Shown here piece by piece: positions 30,797 through 38,639 of a stretch of 64,000 bases of DNA. The notes below the pieces were generated by a model, which worked only from the letters and a program-made list of their open reading frames with translations, searched no databases and was not told where the DNA came from. The position numbers were made by a program, and so were the translations under genes. The stretch's first letter is position 1. Every line of letters begins with the position of its first letter. Source of the stretch: Halonotius roseus (GTDB lineage: Archaea; Halobacteriota; Halobacteria; Halobacteriales; Haloferacaceae); NCBI RefSeq assembly GCF_006861655.1, contig NZ_SESI01000001.1:124001-188000 (forward strand). Reading direction: 5' to 3'.

Positions 30797-31456
30797 CTAT
30801 CGACCCCAGTCGGCTGGTGCGTCTTCGGGTGGGAGTTCGCTACACGGTTCGTACTCGACGGTGAACCAGCCGTCGTAGGCGAATACGCGGCCGACGACCG
30901 GGTTCGAGATGTCGACCGTGATCTCGAAGCGGTCGCTGGCCTCGTCGTAGCGTTCATCGACCCGCACGTCCGCGCGCAACGGGGTCGGGATCGGAACCGT
31001 CCGGTCGCCGAGGGCGACCCACTGATCGTCGGTTTCGATACGTAACCCGCCCGAATCGGTCGCCTCGAACCGGAGTTCGGTGACGAGCGTTCGGTGGGTG
31101 CCGAGGGCGTCGATGACGCAGTCCCGATCCGCGTCGTAGTGCATGTAGGCATCGAATCGCCGGCCGGGGCCGACATCGAACGCCCGGATGTAGGCGACGG
31201 TCTCGACGCCGGCGTCGTTGAACGGATGTGTCCGAACCGTGAACGGAACATCGGTACCCGTTTCGGGAAACAGGAGGTTTCGACGCGCTCCCGCCCACAG
31301 CACCGGCAGGGCCAGCGGGTTTCGCCGGATCGACCGCATCCGACCGCGACCGACACACCGCTGGTCGTCGTGGCTGGTCAGGCGATACCGCCGCTGGAGT
31401 TCGGGATGGAGCGTGTCGTAGGCCGAACCGAGTGCCTGCTGGAAGACGCTCTTCAT
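30797..31456 (-). CDS. DUF4166-type protein
   Basis: A 219-residue soluble protein. It opens MKSVFQQALGSAYDTLHPELQRRY, a Leu-His-Pro segment typical of DUF4166, and continues as a beta-rich domain (VPFTVRTHPFNDAGVETVAY, then DAYMHYDADRDCVIDALG). Function of the family is unknown. The ATG overlaps the upstream stop by four bases (ATGA) and the next gene begins one base after its own stop, so the three genes are tightly coupled. Long extension of this frame upstream is shadow sequence. Confidence 0.72.
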   Translation of the reverse strand: MKSVFQQALGSAYDTLHPELQRRYRLTSHDDQRCVGRGRMRSIRRNPLALPVLWAGARRNLLFPETGTDVPFTVRTHPFNDAGVETVAYIRAFDVGPGRRFDAYMHYDADRDCVIDALGTHRTLVTELRFEATDSGGLRIETDDQWVALGDRTVPIPTPLRADVRVDERYDEASDRFEITVDISNPVVGRVFAYDGWFTVEYEPCSELPPEDAPADWGR

Positions 31457-32352
31457 TCCGGTGGGCTCCGCAGGCAGTTCGCGGCGGTCGGCACTCGTCC
31501 GGCGAGGCTCCCGGCGATTACGCCGAGGGCGGCCATCCCGAGCGTCGTGACAACCGGATTGTACGGCCCGAGGGCGACCGAGAGATCGGACAGTACCGCA
31601 CCTGCCGTGAGTCCGATTGGTGCCAATCCGGCGACGTACGCCAGCCACGCTGATCGCCAGCGGACGAGCAGCGCGAGGCCGACCCCGACTTCGAGGATGC
31701 CGAGTGCTGCGACCGCCTCCCCCGAGACGGCTCCGAGGCCGAGCTGCTCGAAGGGTGCGCGTTCCGTCGGGTGGGAGACGAGCAGTTTGGGAACCAGCCC
31801 TTGATAGAGCCAGATGAGTGCGAGTCCGACGCGGGCCAGCGCGTGGGCTAGCAACGTTCGATAGCTCGTTTCGGGTGGGGTACCCTCTTCGACCCAGCGG
31901 GCCAACACGTCGAAACTCAGCGCGGTCGCCCACCCCAACAGCGGCCGGAACGCAACGCTGTCGATCACCTCGCCCACTCTCCCCCAGCGCGTCTCGTAGT
32001 TGTAGTCGGTGAGAAACCGGAGGCCGTCGTCGGTCTCGACATATCGCCAGAAGCCTCGGCCCTCGCTGATAAGCGAGAGTGGACTGTCGCTCTCGAAGGC
32101 GAGCACCGAGGTCGTCTCCTCGCCCTCGTCGTTGGTGGCGACGGACTCGCCGGTTCCCTCGATGCCGAGGCCGAACCCGATTCTCGTCGCGTAGGTGAAC
32201 CGTTGTGGTTCATCGTCTTCGCGTGGGAGGTAGTCTATCTCGGTGAATCGGAGATCCCACCGCGCGTGTTCCGCGGGATCCTGTGTTCGGTTCCAGACGG
32301 GTTCGAGTGGGCCGTCGACGAGTCGCTCGACGTAGATCGACTCATCGGACAT
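31453..32352 (-). CDS. SRPBCC domain fused to DoxX-like membrane domain
   Basis: A 299-residue fusion. Residues ~1-150 are a START/SRPBCC-like ligand-binding fold (SIYVERLVDGPLEPVWNRTQDPAEHARWDLRFTEIDYLP), and residues ~165-290 hold four hydrophobic helices of DoxX type (LARVGLALIWLYQGLVPKLL, LGILEVGVGLALLVRW and others). The combination with DUF4166 and YndJ resembles a cassette known from Bacillus, of unknown role, possibly membrane or redox related. It is the first gene of the operon. A palindrome at 32392-32415 covers its probable TATA region. Confidence 0.72.
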   Translation of the reverse strand: MSDESIYVERLVDGPLEPVWNRTQDPAEHARWDLRFTEIDYLPREDDEPQRFTYATRIGFGLGIEGTGESVATNDEGEETTSVLAFESDSPLSLISEGRGFWRYVETDDGLRFLTDYNYETRWGRVGEVIDSVAFRPLLGWATALSFDVLARWVEEGTPPETSYRTLLAHALARVGLALIWLYQGLVPKLLVSHPTERAPFEQLGLGAVSGEAVAALGILEVGVGLALLVRWRSAWLAYVAGLAPIGLTAGAVLSDLSVALGPYNPVVTTLGMAALGVIAGSLAGRVPTAANCLRSPPE

Positions 32353-32391
32353 TGGTGGAGGGCTCCAGCATAGCGTTGGGTAGTGATGACG

Positions 32392-32415
32392 GTCACAAAT
32401 AAGTTGGTTTGTGAC
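32392..32415. promoter_or_regulatory. Palindromic operator candidate GTCACAAA-N8-TTTGTGAC
   Basis: Two perfect 8-bp arms (32392-32399, 32408-32415) are separated by 8 bp. The spacer and left arm contain 'cttattt' on the minus strand, the best TATA candidate for the DoxX-fusion gene starting at 32352. A protein bound here would block that promoter. Confidence 0.55.
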
Positions 32416-32470
32416 AGTTTTCGCCTCTCGATTATCACAGAGAAGCTGTCGCGGCTATCCACCAGAGACG

Positions 32471-32498
32471 GTCACAAACACGCCCACAAGCGTGTGAC
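32471..32498. repeat. Second GTCACA-type inverted repeat
   Basis: GTCACAAACACGC (32471-32483) faces GCGTGTGAC (32490-32498): the arms are complementary apart from two or more extra A-rich bases in the left arm. It shares GTCACA/TGTGAC with the palindrome 56 bp upstream and lies 35 bp before the rpl1 TATA box. Confidence 0.45.
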
Positions 32499-32532
32499 AC
32501 ACCCACAGACGCTGAAATCGCCTTCGACGGCC

Positions 32533-32539
32533 TTTTAAG
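32533..32539 (+). promoter_or_regulatory. TATA box for rpl1-rpl10-rpl12
   Basis: TTTTAAG predicts transcription from about 32561-32566, giving a leader of about 60 nt before the L1 ATG. Confidence 0.5.
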
Positions 32540-32558
32540 CCTCATCGCCTACCCTCCG

Positions 32559-32620
32559 ATGAGACAGGCTTTGCCTGTGTCACTGACCCGTAGGAGCATT
32601 CCTGCGTACTACGGAGGTGA
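32559..32620 (+). promoter_or_regulatory. Structured leader of the L1 operon, likely L1 binding site
   Basis: GACAGGC-TTT-GCCTGTGTC (32563-32581) can form a hairpin with GATGA just before it, and CCGTAG (32588-32593) pairs with CTACGG (32609-32614), which takes in the first G of the Shine-Dalgarno GGAGGTGA (32613-32620). In archaea L1 represses its own operon by binding a 23S-like site in the leader; this layout fits that model. Confidence 0.5.
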
Positions 32621-32623
32621 ATA

Positions 32624-33265
32624 ATGGCAGACGATACGATAGTACAAGCAGTTTCTCGCGCCCTCGACGAGTCCCCACCACGGAACTTCAGTGAGACCGT
32701 CGATCTCGCGGTGAATCTGCGTGACCTAGACCTAGACGACCCATCGAATCGCGTCGACGAGAGCATCGTGCTCCCGTCCGGCACCGGCCAGGAAACACAG
32801 ATCGTTGTGTTTGCGGAGGGTGAAACCGCCCTCCAGGCCGAGGATGTCGCCGACGAGGTGCTCTCGGGGGACGACCTCGAAGACCTCGGCGACGATGACG
32901 ACGCCGCCAAAGACCTCGCCGACGACACCGACTTCTTCGTCGCCGAGGCCAGTCTGATGCAGGACATCGGCCGCTATCTCGGGACTGTACTCGGTCCACG
33001 AGGGAAGATGCCGACGCCACTGCAGCCGGACGACGACGTCGTCGAGACGATCAACCGGATGAAAAACACGGTGCAGCTTCGCTCCGGCGACCGACGCACG
33101 TTCCACACGCGCGTTGGTGCCGACGACATGGACGCCGAGGAGATCGCCGACAACATCGACGTGATCATTCGGCGACTCGAAGCTGATCTCGAAAAGGGGC
33201 CGCTGAACCTCGATACCATCTACGTGAAAACGACGATGGGCCCCGCTGTTGAGGTGGACGCATGA
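32624..33265 (+). CDS. rpl1: 50S ribosomal protein L1
   Basis: A 213-residue L1 protein of the ribosomal L1 stalk, also a translational repressor of its own operon in archaea. The sequence has the expected [27 protein letters not shown] start, an acidic central insert ([20 protein letters not shown]), [23 protein letters not shown] with the conserved GPRGKMP, and a C-terminal [15 protein letters not shown] strong Shine-Dalgarno GGAGGTGA lies 3-4 nt before the ATG. The stop overlaps the L10 start (ATGA). Confidence 0.96.
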   Translation: MADDTIVQAVSRALDESPPRNFSETVDLAVNLRDLDLDDPSNRVDESIVLPSGTGQETQIVVFAEGETALQAEDVADEVLSGDDLEDLGDDDDAAKDLADDTDFFVAEASLMQDIGRYLGTVLGPRGKMPTPLQPDDDVVETINRMKNTVQLRSGDRRTFHTRVGADDMDAEEIADNIDVIIRRLEADLEKGPLNLDTIYVKTTMGPAVEVDA

Positions 33266-34317
33266 GCAGCAGCGAGTCCGTCCGCAAAACCGAGACCATC
33301 CCACAGTGGAAACAGGACGAGGTCGACGAGCTGACCGACTTCATCGAGCGGTACGCCTCAGTCGGCATCGTCGGCGTCGAAGGCATTCCGAGCCGCCAAC
33401 TGCAGTCCATGCGGCGTGGACTCCACGGCAGCGCGGAAGTCCGGATGAGCCGCAACACGCTCGTCGTTCGCGCCCTTGAGGACGTCAACGACGGCGTCGA
33501 GCAGCTCACCGAACACGTCGCCGGACAGGTCGCCCTGATCGGCACGAACGACAACCCATTCGCGCTGTTCCAGCAGCTCGAAGCCTCGAAGACCCCCGCA
33601 CCGATCAGCGCGGGCGAGGTCGCGCCCAACGACATCGTCATCCCCGAGGGTGACACGGGCGTCGATCCGGGGCCGTTCGTCGGCGAACTCCAGCAGATCG
33701 GTGCGGACGCCCGCATTGAAGAGGGTTCGATTCAGGTGCTCTCGGACAGCACCGTCCTCTCGGCCGGCGAGACCGTCGATGCAGACCTCGAAAACGTGCT
33801 GAGCGAACTCGGCATCGAGCCGAAGGAGGTCGGTCTCGATCTCAAGAGCGTCTACTCCGAGGGCGTGCTGTTCGCCCCCGAGGAGCTGGAGATCGATGTC
33901 GACGACTACCGCGCGGACATCCAGTCGGCCGCCGCGGCCGCCCGGAACCTCTCGGTCAACGCGGGCTACCCGACAGCCCAGACCGCGCCAACGCTCATCG
34001 CCAAAGCGACGGGCGAGGCCAAATCCGTCGCGCTGGCCGCTGCCGTCGAGAGCCCCGACGTGGTCGACGACCTCATCGGCAAGGCCGACGCACAGGTCAA
34101 AGCTCTTGTCAGCGAGATCGACGATCCGGAGGCACTCCCCGAGGAGCTCCGTGATCTCGGTGACGACGCCGAGGAAGCCGACGAAGCTGACGACGGCGAC
34201 GCTGATGACAGCGAGGCCGACGACGCAGCTGACGAACAGACTGACGACGAAGAAGCCGAATCCGAGTCTGACGACGGCGACGACAGCGACGCCGGTGCCG
34301 GGCTCGATATGCTCTAA
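33262..34317 (+). CDS. rpl10: 50S ribosomal protein L10 (acidic P0 type)
   Basis: A 351-residue archaeal L10/P0 that anchors the L12 stalk to 23S rRNA. The N-terminal [40 protein letters not shown] block binds rRNA; helices in the middle bind L12 dimers; the last ~70 residues are extremely acidic and end DAGAGLDML, matching the hydrophobic tail that contacts elongation factors. Overlaps rpl1 by four bases and precedes rpl12 by 18 bp. Confidence 0.96.
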   Translation: MSSSESVRKTETIPQWKQDEVDELTDFIERYASVGIVGVEGIPSRQLQSMRRGLHGSAEVRMSRNTLVVRALEDVNDGVEQLTEHVAGQVALIGTNDNPFALFQQLEASKTPAPISAGEVAPNDIVIPEGDTGVDPGPFVGELQQIGADARIEEGSIQVLSDSTVLSAGETVDADLENVLSELGIEPKEVGLDLKSVYSEGVLFAPEELEIDVDDYRADIQSAAAAARNLSVNAGYPTAQTAPTLIAKATGEAKSVALAAAVESPDVVDDLIGKADAQVKALVSEIDDPEALPEELRDLGDDAEEADEADDGDADDSEADDAADEQTDDEEAESESDDGDDSDAGAGLDML

Positions 34318-34335
34318 CAACGGAGGATTACACCA

Positions 34336-34701
34336 ATGGAATACGTTTACGCAGCACTCACCCTGAACGAAGCAGACGCAGAGATCACCGAAGACAACAT
34401 CACCGCAGTCCTCGAAGCCGCAGGCGTCGATGTCGAGGAGTCCCGAGTCAAGGCGCTCGTCGCCGCGCTCGAAGATGTCGACATCGAGGAAGCCGTCGAA
34501 ACCGCAGCCGCAGCCCCCGCAGCCGGCGGGGCCTCCGCGGGCGGCGCGTCGGCTGACGCCGGCGGTGCCGACGACGCGGGCGACGACGCTGACGAGGAAG
34601 AAGCCGACGCTGACGACGGCGACGACGCCGACGTGCCGGACGACGCCGGCGACGAGGACGAGGAAGCCGACGGCGAGGGCCTCGGCAACCTCTTCGGCTG
34701 A
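34336..34701 (+). CDS. rpl12: 50S ribosomal protein L12 (acidic P1 type)
   Basis: A 121-residue stalk protein. The N-terminal dimerisation domain [21 protein letters not shown], then [22 protein letters not shown], is followed by an Ala/Gly hinge and an Asp/Glu-rich tail ending GEGLGNLFG, the factor-binding end shared with L10. Preceded by a Shine-Dalgarno GGAGGA 8-13 nt before the ATG. Last gene of the L1-L10-L12 operon. Confidence 0.97.
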   Translation: MEYVYAALTLNEADAEITEDNITAVLEAAGVDVEESRVKALVAALEDVDIEEAVETAAAAPAAGGASAGGASADAGGADDAGDDADEEEADADDGDDADVPDDAGDEDEEADGEGLGNLFG

Positions 34702-34818
34702 ATCGCGGTCAGACAGCAGTTTCCTGTTTTTTGCGACGCGATACCCGGATAGCACCGCGATCGACCGATCAGCGACGCGGCCGGAAATTTAAACCTGAAG
34801 CCGCGGCCAGCCAGCCCG

Positions 34819-36045
34819 ATGGGACTGGGAGTCGGCATCGATCCGGGGCTGACAGGTGGCGTCATCGCCTTCGCGCTCGGCGGCGTCGCCCTCGGCACCT
34901 GTAGCGGGCTGGTTCCCGGGCTGCACGCCAACAACTTCGCCGTGCTGCTTGCGGCGGCCGCGCCGTCGATCCCGGCCGATCCCTTGTTGCTCGGCGTCGC
35001 CATGCTCGCGGCGGGGGTCGCCCACACGTTTCTCGATATCGTCCCCGCGCTCACGCTTGGGGTGCCCGATGCGTCGATGGCGATCGCCGCGCTGCCGGGC
35101 CACCGGCTCGTGTTGGCCGGCCGGGGGCGGGAAGCACTCCGGCTGTCGGCGGTCGGCAGCGCGCTCGCCGTTGGGATCGCGCTGCCGCTCGCTTTGCCGA
35201 TCACGTGGCTCATGGTCGCGTGGTATCCGACGATCCAGGCCAATCTCACGCTCGTGTTGGTTGCGGTCGTCGGCTTTCTCCTCCTGACCGAGTCGTCGGC
35301 TCGGACGGCTCTCGGTGGGCTCTTTGCGTTTGGATTGGCGGCCGCGTTGGGGTGGGCGACACTCGACGTGCAGCCGGCCGCGCCGTTGGATGCTGGCAGC
35401 ATGCTAACGCCGCTGCTCACCGGGTTGTTCGGCGCGCCGATCCTGCTGGATGCGATGGGTGGCGGCGGGGTACCGCCGCAGGCCGACGCGAAACTGGCGA
35501 TGCCGCGCCGGGAGCTGGGGCTGACGGCGGGGGCTGGCTCGCTGGCCGGCGCGCTGGTCGGCTATCTGCCGGGGGTGTCGGCGGCGATCGCCTCCGTGAT
35601 CGCGCTGCCGGCGGTGCCGAACGACGATCCCGACCGCGGGTTCATCATCGCCACCAGCGGGGCAAGTACGTCTAACACGGTGTTCGCGCTGTGTGCGTTG
35701 CTCGCGCTTGGGACACCGCGAACCGGCGTGATGGTGGCGATGGATACCACTGGGGTGCCGCTGACCGTCCCGGCGTTGCTGACGGCCGTCATCATCGGTG
35801 CGGCGTGTGGCTTTCTGCTCGTGGTGGGGGTCGGCGATCGCTACCTCCGGACAGTGGGGAATCTGAACTACACGGTCGTTTCCGGCGTCGTCTTCGCGCT
35901 GCTCATTGGGCTCTCGTTTGTGTTCACCGGCTGGGTCGGGGTTGGGATCTTTCTGGTCGCCACGCTCGTGGGGTTGGTGCCGCCGCGGTTCGGAACCCGG
36001 CGTGTCCATCTGATGGGAGTGTTGATCGGGCCACTGCTGCTGTGA
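34819..36045 (+). CDS. TctA-like (DUF112) membrane permease
   Basis: A 408-residue protein with about eleven hydrophobic segments. GLVPGLHANNFAVLLAA (~34-50) and later GYLPGVSAAIASVIALP (~253-269) are the paired 'PG' repeats found in the TctA permease family of tripartite carboxylate transporters. Archaeal members usually occur without TctB and TctC, as here, so substrate and partners are unknown. The start ATG lies ~30 nt after 'aatttaaacc', a good TATA candidate. The gene ends at the edge of a large inverted repeat. Confidence 0.8.
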   Translation: MGLGVGIDPGLTGGVIAFALGGVALGTCSGLVPGLHANNFAVLLAAAAPSIPADPLLLGVAMLAAGVAHTFLDIVPALTLGVPDASMAIAALPGHRLVLAGRGREALRLSAVGSALAVGIALPLALPITWLMVAWYPTIQANLTLVLVAVVGFLLLTESSARTALGGLFAFGLAAALGWATLDVQPAAPLDAGSMLTPLLTGLFGAPILLDAMGGGGVPPQADAKLAMPRRELGLTAGAGSLAGALVGYLPGVSAAIASVIALPAVPNDDPDRGFIIATSGASTSNTVFALCALLALGTPRTGVMVAMDTTGVPLTVPALLTAVIIGAACGFLLVVGVGDRYLRTVGNLNYTVVSGVVFALLIGLSFVFTGWVGVGIFLVATLVGLVPPRFGTRRVHLMGVLIGPLLL

Positions 36046-36125
36046 TACTGTTTGCTGTAGGAAGTTACCGTTCGACCGCCGCCCGGTGGGCGGTCGAGGC
36101 GGGAACCGTCTACAGTAAACAGTAT
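36045..36125. repeat. 81-bp inverted-repeat element with 16-bp arms
   Basis: The arms at 36045-36060 (ATACTGTTTGCTGTAG) and 36110-36125 (CTACAGTAAACAGTAT) are complementary except for one position. A second hairpin CGACCGCC/GGCGGTCG lies inside. It begins at the last base of the permease gene's stop codon and ends ~100 bp before the zinc-finger gene. It could be a terminator, a short non-autonomous mobile element, or an operator pair. Confidence 0.6.
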
Positions 36126-36228
36126 GAGGCATGTGATACGGCGGCACAGCACGTCCCTCGCCGACGGCAGGGCGGTCATGACGAGCCGAAAGACAATGGT
36201 TAAAACCCGCGCGGTGATCCCTATGGGT

Positions 36229-36408
36229 ATGAGCGAGACCCAACAGGACGCCGAGAGCCAGTGTGTCTCCTGTGGCATCAAGGTCGCAGCGATGAACGCT
36301 GCGTCCTTCGACTGTCCGGAGTGTGGCACCGAGATCCACCGCTGTCCGACCTGTCGCAAGCAGAGCAACCTCTATGAGTGTCCCGACTGCGGCTTCCGGG
36401 GGCCATAA
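36229..36408 (+). CDS. Small double zinc-finger protein (HVO_2753-like)
   Basis: A 59-residue protein with four CxxC pairs: CVSC, CPEC, CPTC and CPDC, which can bind two zinc ions. It closely resembles haloarchaeal HVO_2753, a zinc-finger micro-protein linked in Haloferax volcanii to swarming and biofilm formation. The ATG at 36229 follows a TTAAAA box (36200-36205) by ~26 nt, indicating a leaderless transcript; upstream ATGs at 36223 and 36124 are less likely. aEF-1 beta follows after 2 bp, so the two are co-expressed. Confidence 0.85.
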   Translation: MSETQQDAESQCVSCGIKVAAMNAASFDCPECGTEIHRCPTCRKQSNLYECPDCGFRGP

Positions 36409-36410
36409 CG

Positions 36411-36677
36411 ATGGGGAAGGTCGCCGCCAACATGAAGATCATGCCGCAGAGCCCGGATATCGATCTTGACGAACTTCAGGAGCGACTCGAAGCCTCGCTG
36501 CCCGAGGGCGCCCAGATCAACGGCTTCGAGCGCGACGATGTGGCGTTCGGTCTCGTCGCCCTGCTGCCGACGGTTATCGTCGCCGACGACGCCGGTGGCA
36601 CCGAGGTCGTCGAGGAGGCCTTCGCCGAGGTCGAGGGTGTCGAAAGCGTTTCCGTCGAAGACGTCGGCCGGATCTAA
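36411..36677 (+). CDS. ef1b: Translation elongation factor aEF-1 beta
   Basis: An 88-residue archaeal EF-1 beta, the nucleotide exchange factor for aEF-1 alpha. It begins [21 protein letters not shown] and ends with the conserved [16 protein letters not shown] strand-helix-strand. An in-frame ATG eleven codons upstream lies within the zinc-finger gene and is unlikely. The 2-bp spacing to that gene suggests translation coupling. Confidence 0.93.
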   Translation: MGKVAANMKIMPQSPDIDLDELQERLEASLPEGAQINGFERDDVAFGLVALLPTVIVADDAGGTEVVEEAFAEVEGVESVSVEDVGRI

Positions 36678-36773
36678 GCGATCGCTGGTTTTCGCGGTTT
36701 GCTGCGTTACACCCGCCAGCAATAGGCTCCGGTAGTGCGGCATGCGGGGCTGTGTTGCACACATCCTGCAAAC

Positions 36774-36790
36774 TTATATATCGCTAGCGA
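36774..36790 (+). promoter_or_regulatory. TATA box abutting a TCGCTAGCGA palindrome
   Basis: TTATATA (36774-36780) is followed immediately by the perfect 10-bp palindrome TCGCTAGCGA (36781-36790), then 19 nt to the ATG at 36810. The palindrome sits between TATA and start, where a repressor would block transcription; the downstream gene encodes a DNA-binding protein. Confidence 0.5.
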
Positions 36791-36809
36791 CTACGGTAGG
36801 TGAATCCAA

Positions 36810-37214
36810 ATGCCCAACTCCCTCGCAGAAATGCTGCGATCCGATATGGAATGCGAAGGGTTGCTTGAGTGTTTTCACGGGCTCAAGGAACTCGATAAGC
36901 GATGTTTTCAGCAGCTCGTCGACGCCGAGACGGCGGTGACGATCGATGAGCTTGCAGAGCAGGTCGATCGTGAACGCTCAACTGTCTACCGCGCGGTTCA
37001 ACGGCTTCTCGACGCCGGGCTGATCGACAAAGAGCAGATCAACTACGATCAGGGCGGCTACTACCACGTCTACAAGCCGGCCGATCCCGAGGTGATCCGG
37101 GAGGATATGCAACGGCTGCTCAACGACTGGTATGCGGAGATCGGTCAGCTGATCCAGGAGTTCGAGGACAAATACAGCGACGCCGCCGATGTAAGCGTCC
37201 CGGCGGAATCCTAA
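36810..37214 (+). CDS. TrmB-like winged-helix regulator
   Basis: A 134-residue protein with a central winged helix: helix CFQQLVDAETAVTIDELAEQVDRERSTVYRAVQRLLDAGLIDKEQ (~31-76), then a Tyr-rich wing NYDQGGYYHVYKP. The C-terminal helix (~90-125) probably dimerises. Three Cys at ~15, 20 and 31 are unusual for this salt-adapted proteome and could bind metal or sense redox. The palindrome beside its TATA box suggests autoregulation. Targets unknown. Confidence 0.8.
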   Translation: MPNSLAEMLRSDMECEGLLECFHGLKELDKRCFQQLVDAETAVTIDELAEQVDRERSTVYRAVQRLLDAGLIDKEQINYDQGGYYHVYKPADPEVIREDMQRLLNDWYAEIGQLIQEFEDKYSDAADVSVPAES

Positions 37215-37225
37215 GCGCGGTCAGG

Positions 37226-37699
37226 TTACCACATATCGAGGATCTCGACCTCGAACTCCAATGTTCGGCCCGCCAGCTCGTGGTTGAAATCAACCTCAAC
37301 AACGTCGTCGGTGACAGCCGTCACATCGCCGTGGAGCCCGTTTTCGGCGTGAACGTGCATCCCAACCTCCGGCGGTTGGCCGACCATCCCCTCGAAGACC
37401 TCCGGTTCGTACTCCCGAACTTTGTCGTCGTCGAACTCGCCGTATCCCTCCTCCGGTGGGATCGTCAGCGTCTCGGTGTCGCCGACAGTGAGCCCGATCA
37501 CGCCCTGTTCTAACCCCTCGATGACCTCCTCGTCGCCAACGCCGAACGACAGCGAGGCGTAGTCGTCGGGATCGGCATCCTGTGCGTCAACCAGCCCGTG
37601 TTCCTCGGCGACCTCGTAGCGAGAGGTGTCGAAGACGCTCCCGTCGGGGAACCGACCGACGTACTCGATGACGACCGTATCGCCAGCCTCGATTGCCAT
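37226..37699 (-). CDS. FKBP-type peptidyl-prolyl isomerase (SlyD-like)
   Basis: A 157-residue isomerase/chaperone. AIEAGDTVVIEYVGRFPDGSVFDTS opens the FKBP fold; GVGDEEVIEGLEQGVIGLTVGDTETLTIPPEEGYG is the conserved active-site strand; the segment ~85-135 is the insert-in-flap chaperone domain; it ends FEVEILDMW. Archaeal short FKBPs of this type speed prolyl folding. The frame continues open upstream into the SDR gene but the ATG at 37699 is the family start. Confidence 0.92.
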   Translation of the reverse strand: MAIEAGDTVVIEYVGRFPDGSVFDTSRYEVAEEHGLVDAQDADPDDYASLSFGVGDEEVIEGLEQGVIGLTVGDTETLTIPPEEGYGEFDDDKVREYEPEVFEGMVGQPPEVGMHVHAENGLHGDVTAVTDDVVEVDFNHELAGRTLEFEVEILDMW

Positions 37700-37733
37700 A
37701 CCGGCCGTCGGCGACGAAGGCGCATAAATCCCG

Positions 37734-38639
37734 TTAGTCGTCGGCCGACAGCGGGGCCGGGATCTCAAGTAGGGTGGCACTGCGCTCAAACAGCCGGCGT
37801 GCAGCCGCGCGGTCACGAGCGGCGGCGGAGGGCTGGGTCGGCTCACAGTCAGCAAAGTAGCGACCGGAGACCGAGTCGACACGGGGGCTGGCGGCGAGAT
37901 AGACCGCCGTGGCCGCGCCGTCGGCGGGCGTCGACACGAACGGGAGCCAGCCGGCAAGGCTCGCAAGATCCGACAGCGGGCCCGGCAGAAACCGGGTGAA
38001 GCCGCTGCCCGGGATCGCACCCGGGTGGAAGGCGTTTGCGGTGATCGGGGTATCGGCCTGTTCCAGCCGACGCGCCAACTCGAAGCTAAACTGGATATTG
38101 GCGAGCTTTGACCGCTGGTAGGCGTTGAACGAGGAGTAGTCGGCGACGGATTCGACAGCATCGAGATCCAGCGACGCCCCGCGGTGGGCGGCCGAGGCCG
38201 TGGTGACGATGCGGGCATCGTCTGCCAGCGTTGGCAACAGCTCGGCGGTCAGGAGATACGGCGCGAGGTGGTTGACGTGAAAGGTGTACTCGACACCGAT
38301 ATCGGTGAGGCGGCCCGCACGGAACAGCCCGCCGGCGTTGTTGATGAGGATATCGAGCTCGTCGACCCACTCCTCGACGGCGGTTGCCAGCGATCTGACC
38401 GCGGACACATCGGCAAAATCAGCCTCGAAGAAGGTGGCGGTCGCACCCATCGCCGCAAGCTCGTCGACGACCGCGCGGCCGGCCGCGGCGTCACGGCCGT
38501 GTACCATCACGTCGGCACCGAGCCGCCCCAACGCGAGGGCGGTCTCACGGCCGATCCCGCCGGTTGAGCCGGTTACCAGCGCGGTCTGTCCCGCACAGTC
38601 GATCTCGGCGACGCCGGCCTGTTGTTCCGGCTGTGTCAT
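37734..38639 (-). CDS. Short-chain dehydrogenase/reductase
   Basis: A 301-residue SDR enzyme. TGSTGGIGRETAL (~24-36) is the TGxxxGIG cofactor motif, NNAG (~100) stabilises the fold, and AYQRSKLAN (~171-179) is the YxxxK catalytic pair, with Ser in TTASAAH upstream. It resembles retinol dehydrogenase/WW-domain oxidoreductase-type SDRs acting on hydrophobic alcohols. The start overlaps the DsbA-like gene stop by four bases, so both are on one transcript. Substrate unknown. Confidence 0.88.
   Translation of the reverse strand: MTQPEQQAGVAEIDCAGQTALVTGSTGGIGRETALALGRLGADVMVHGRDAAAGRAVVDELAAMGATATFFEADFADVSAVRSLATAVEEWVDELDILINNAGGLFRAGRLTDIGVEYTFHVNHLAPYLLTAELLPTLADDARIVTTASAAHRGASLDLDAVESVADYSSFNAYQRSKLANIQFSFELARRLEQADTPITANAFHPGAIPGSGFTRFLPGPLSDLASLAGWLPFVSTPADGAATAVYLAASPRVDSVSGRYFADCEPTQPSAAARDRAAARRLFERSATLLEIPAPLSADD

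Noticed and set aside
30796..31356. Upstream extension of the YndJ-like frame
   Set aside because: It overlaps the DUF4166 gene in another frame and is Arg/Ser/Thr-rich; the family start MAGEIEP and the 1-bp junction fit better.
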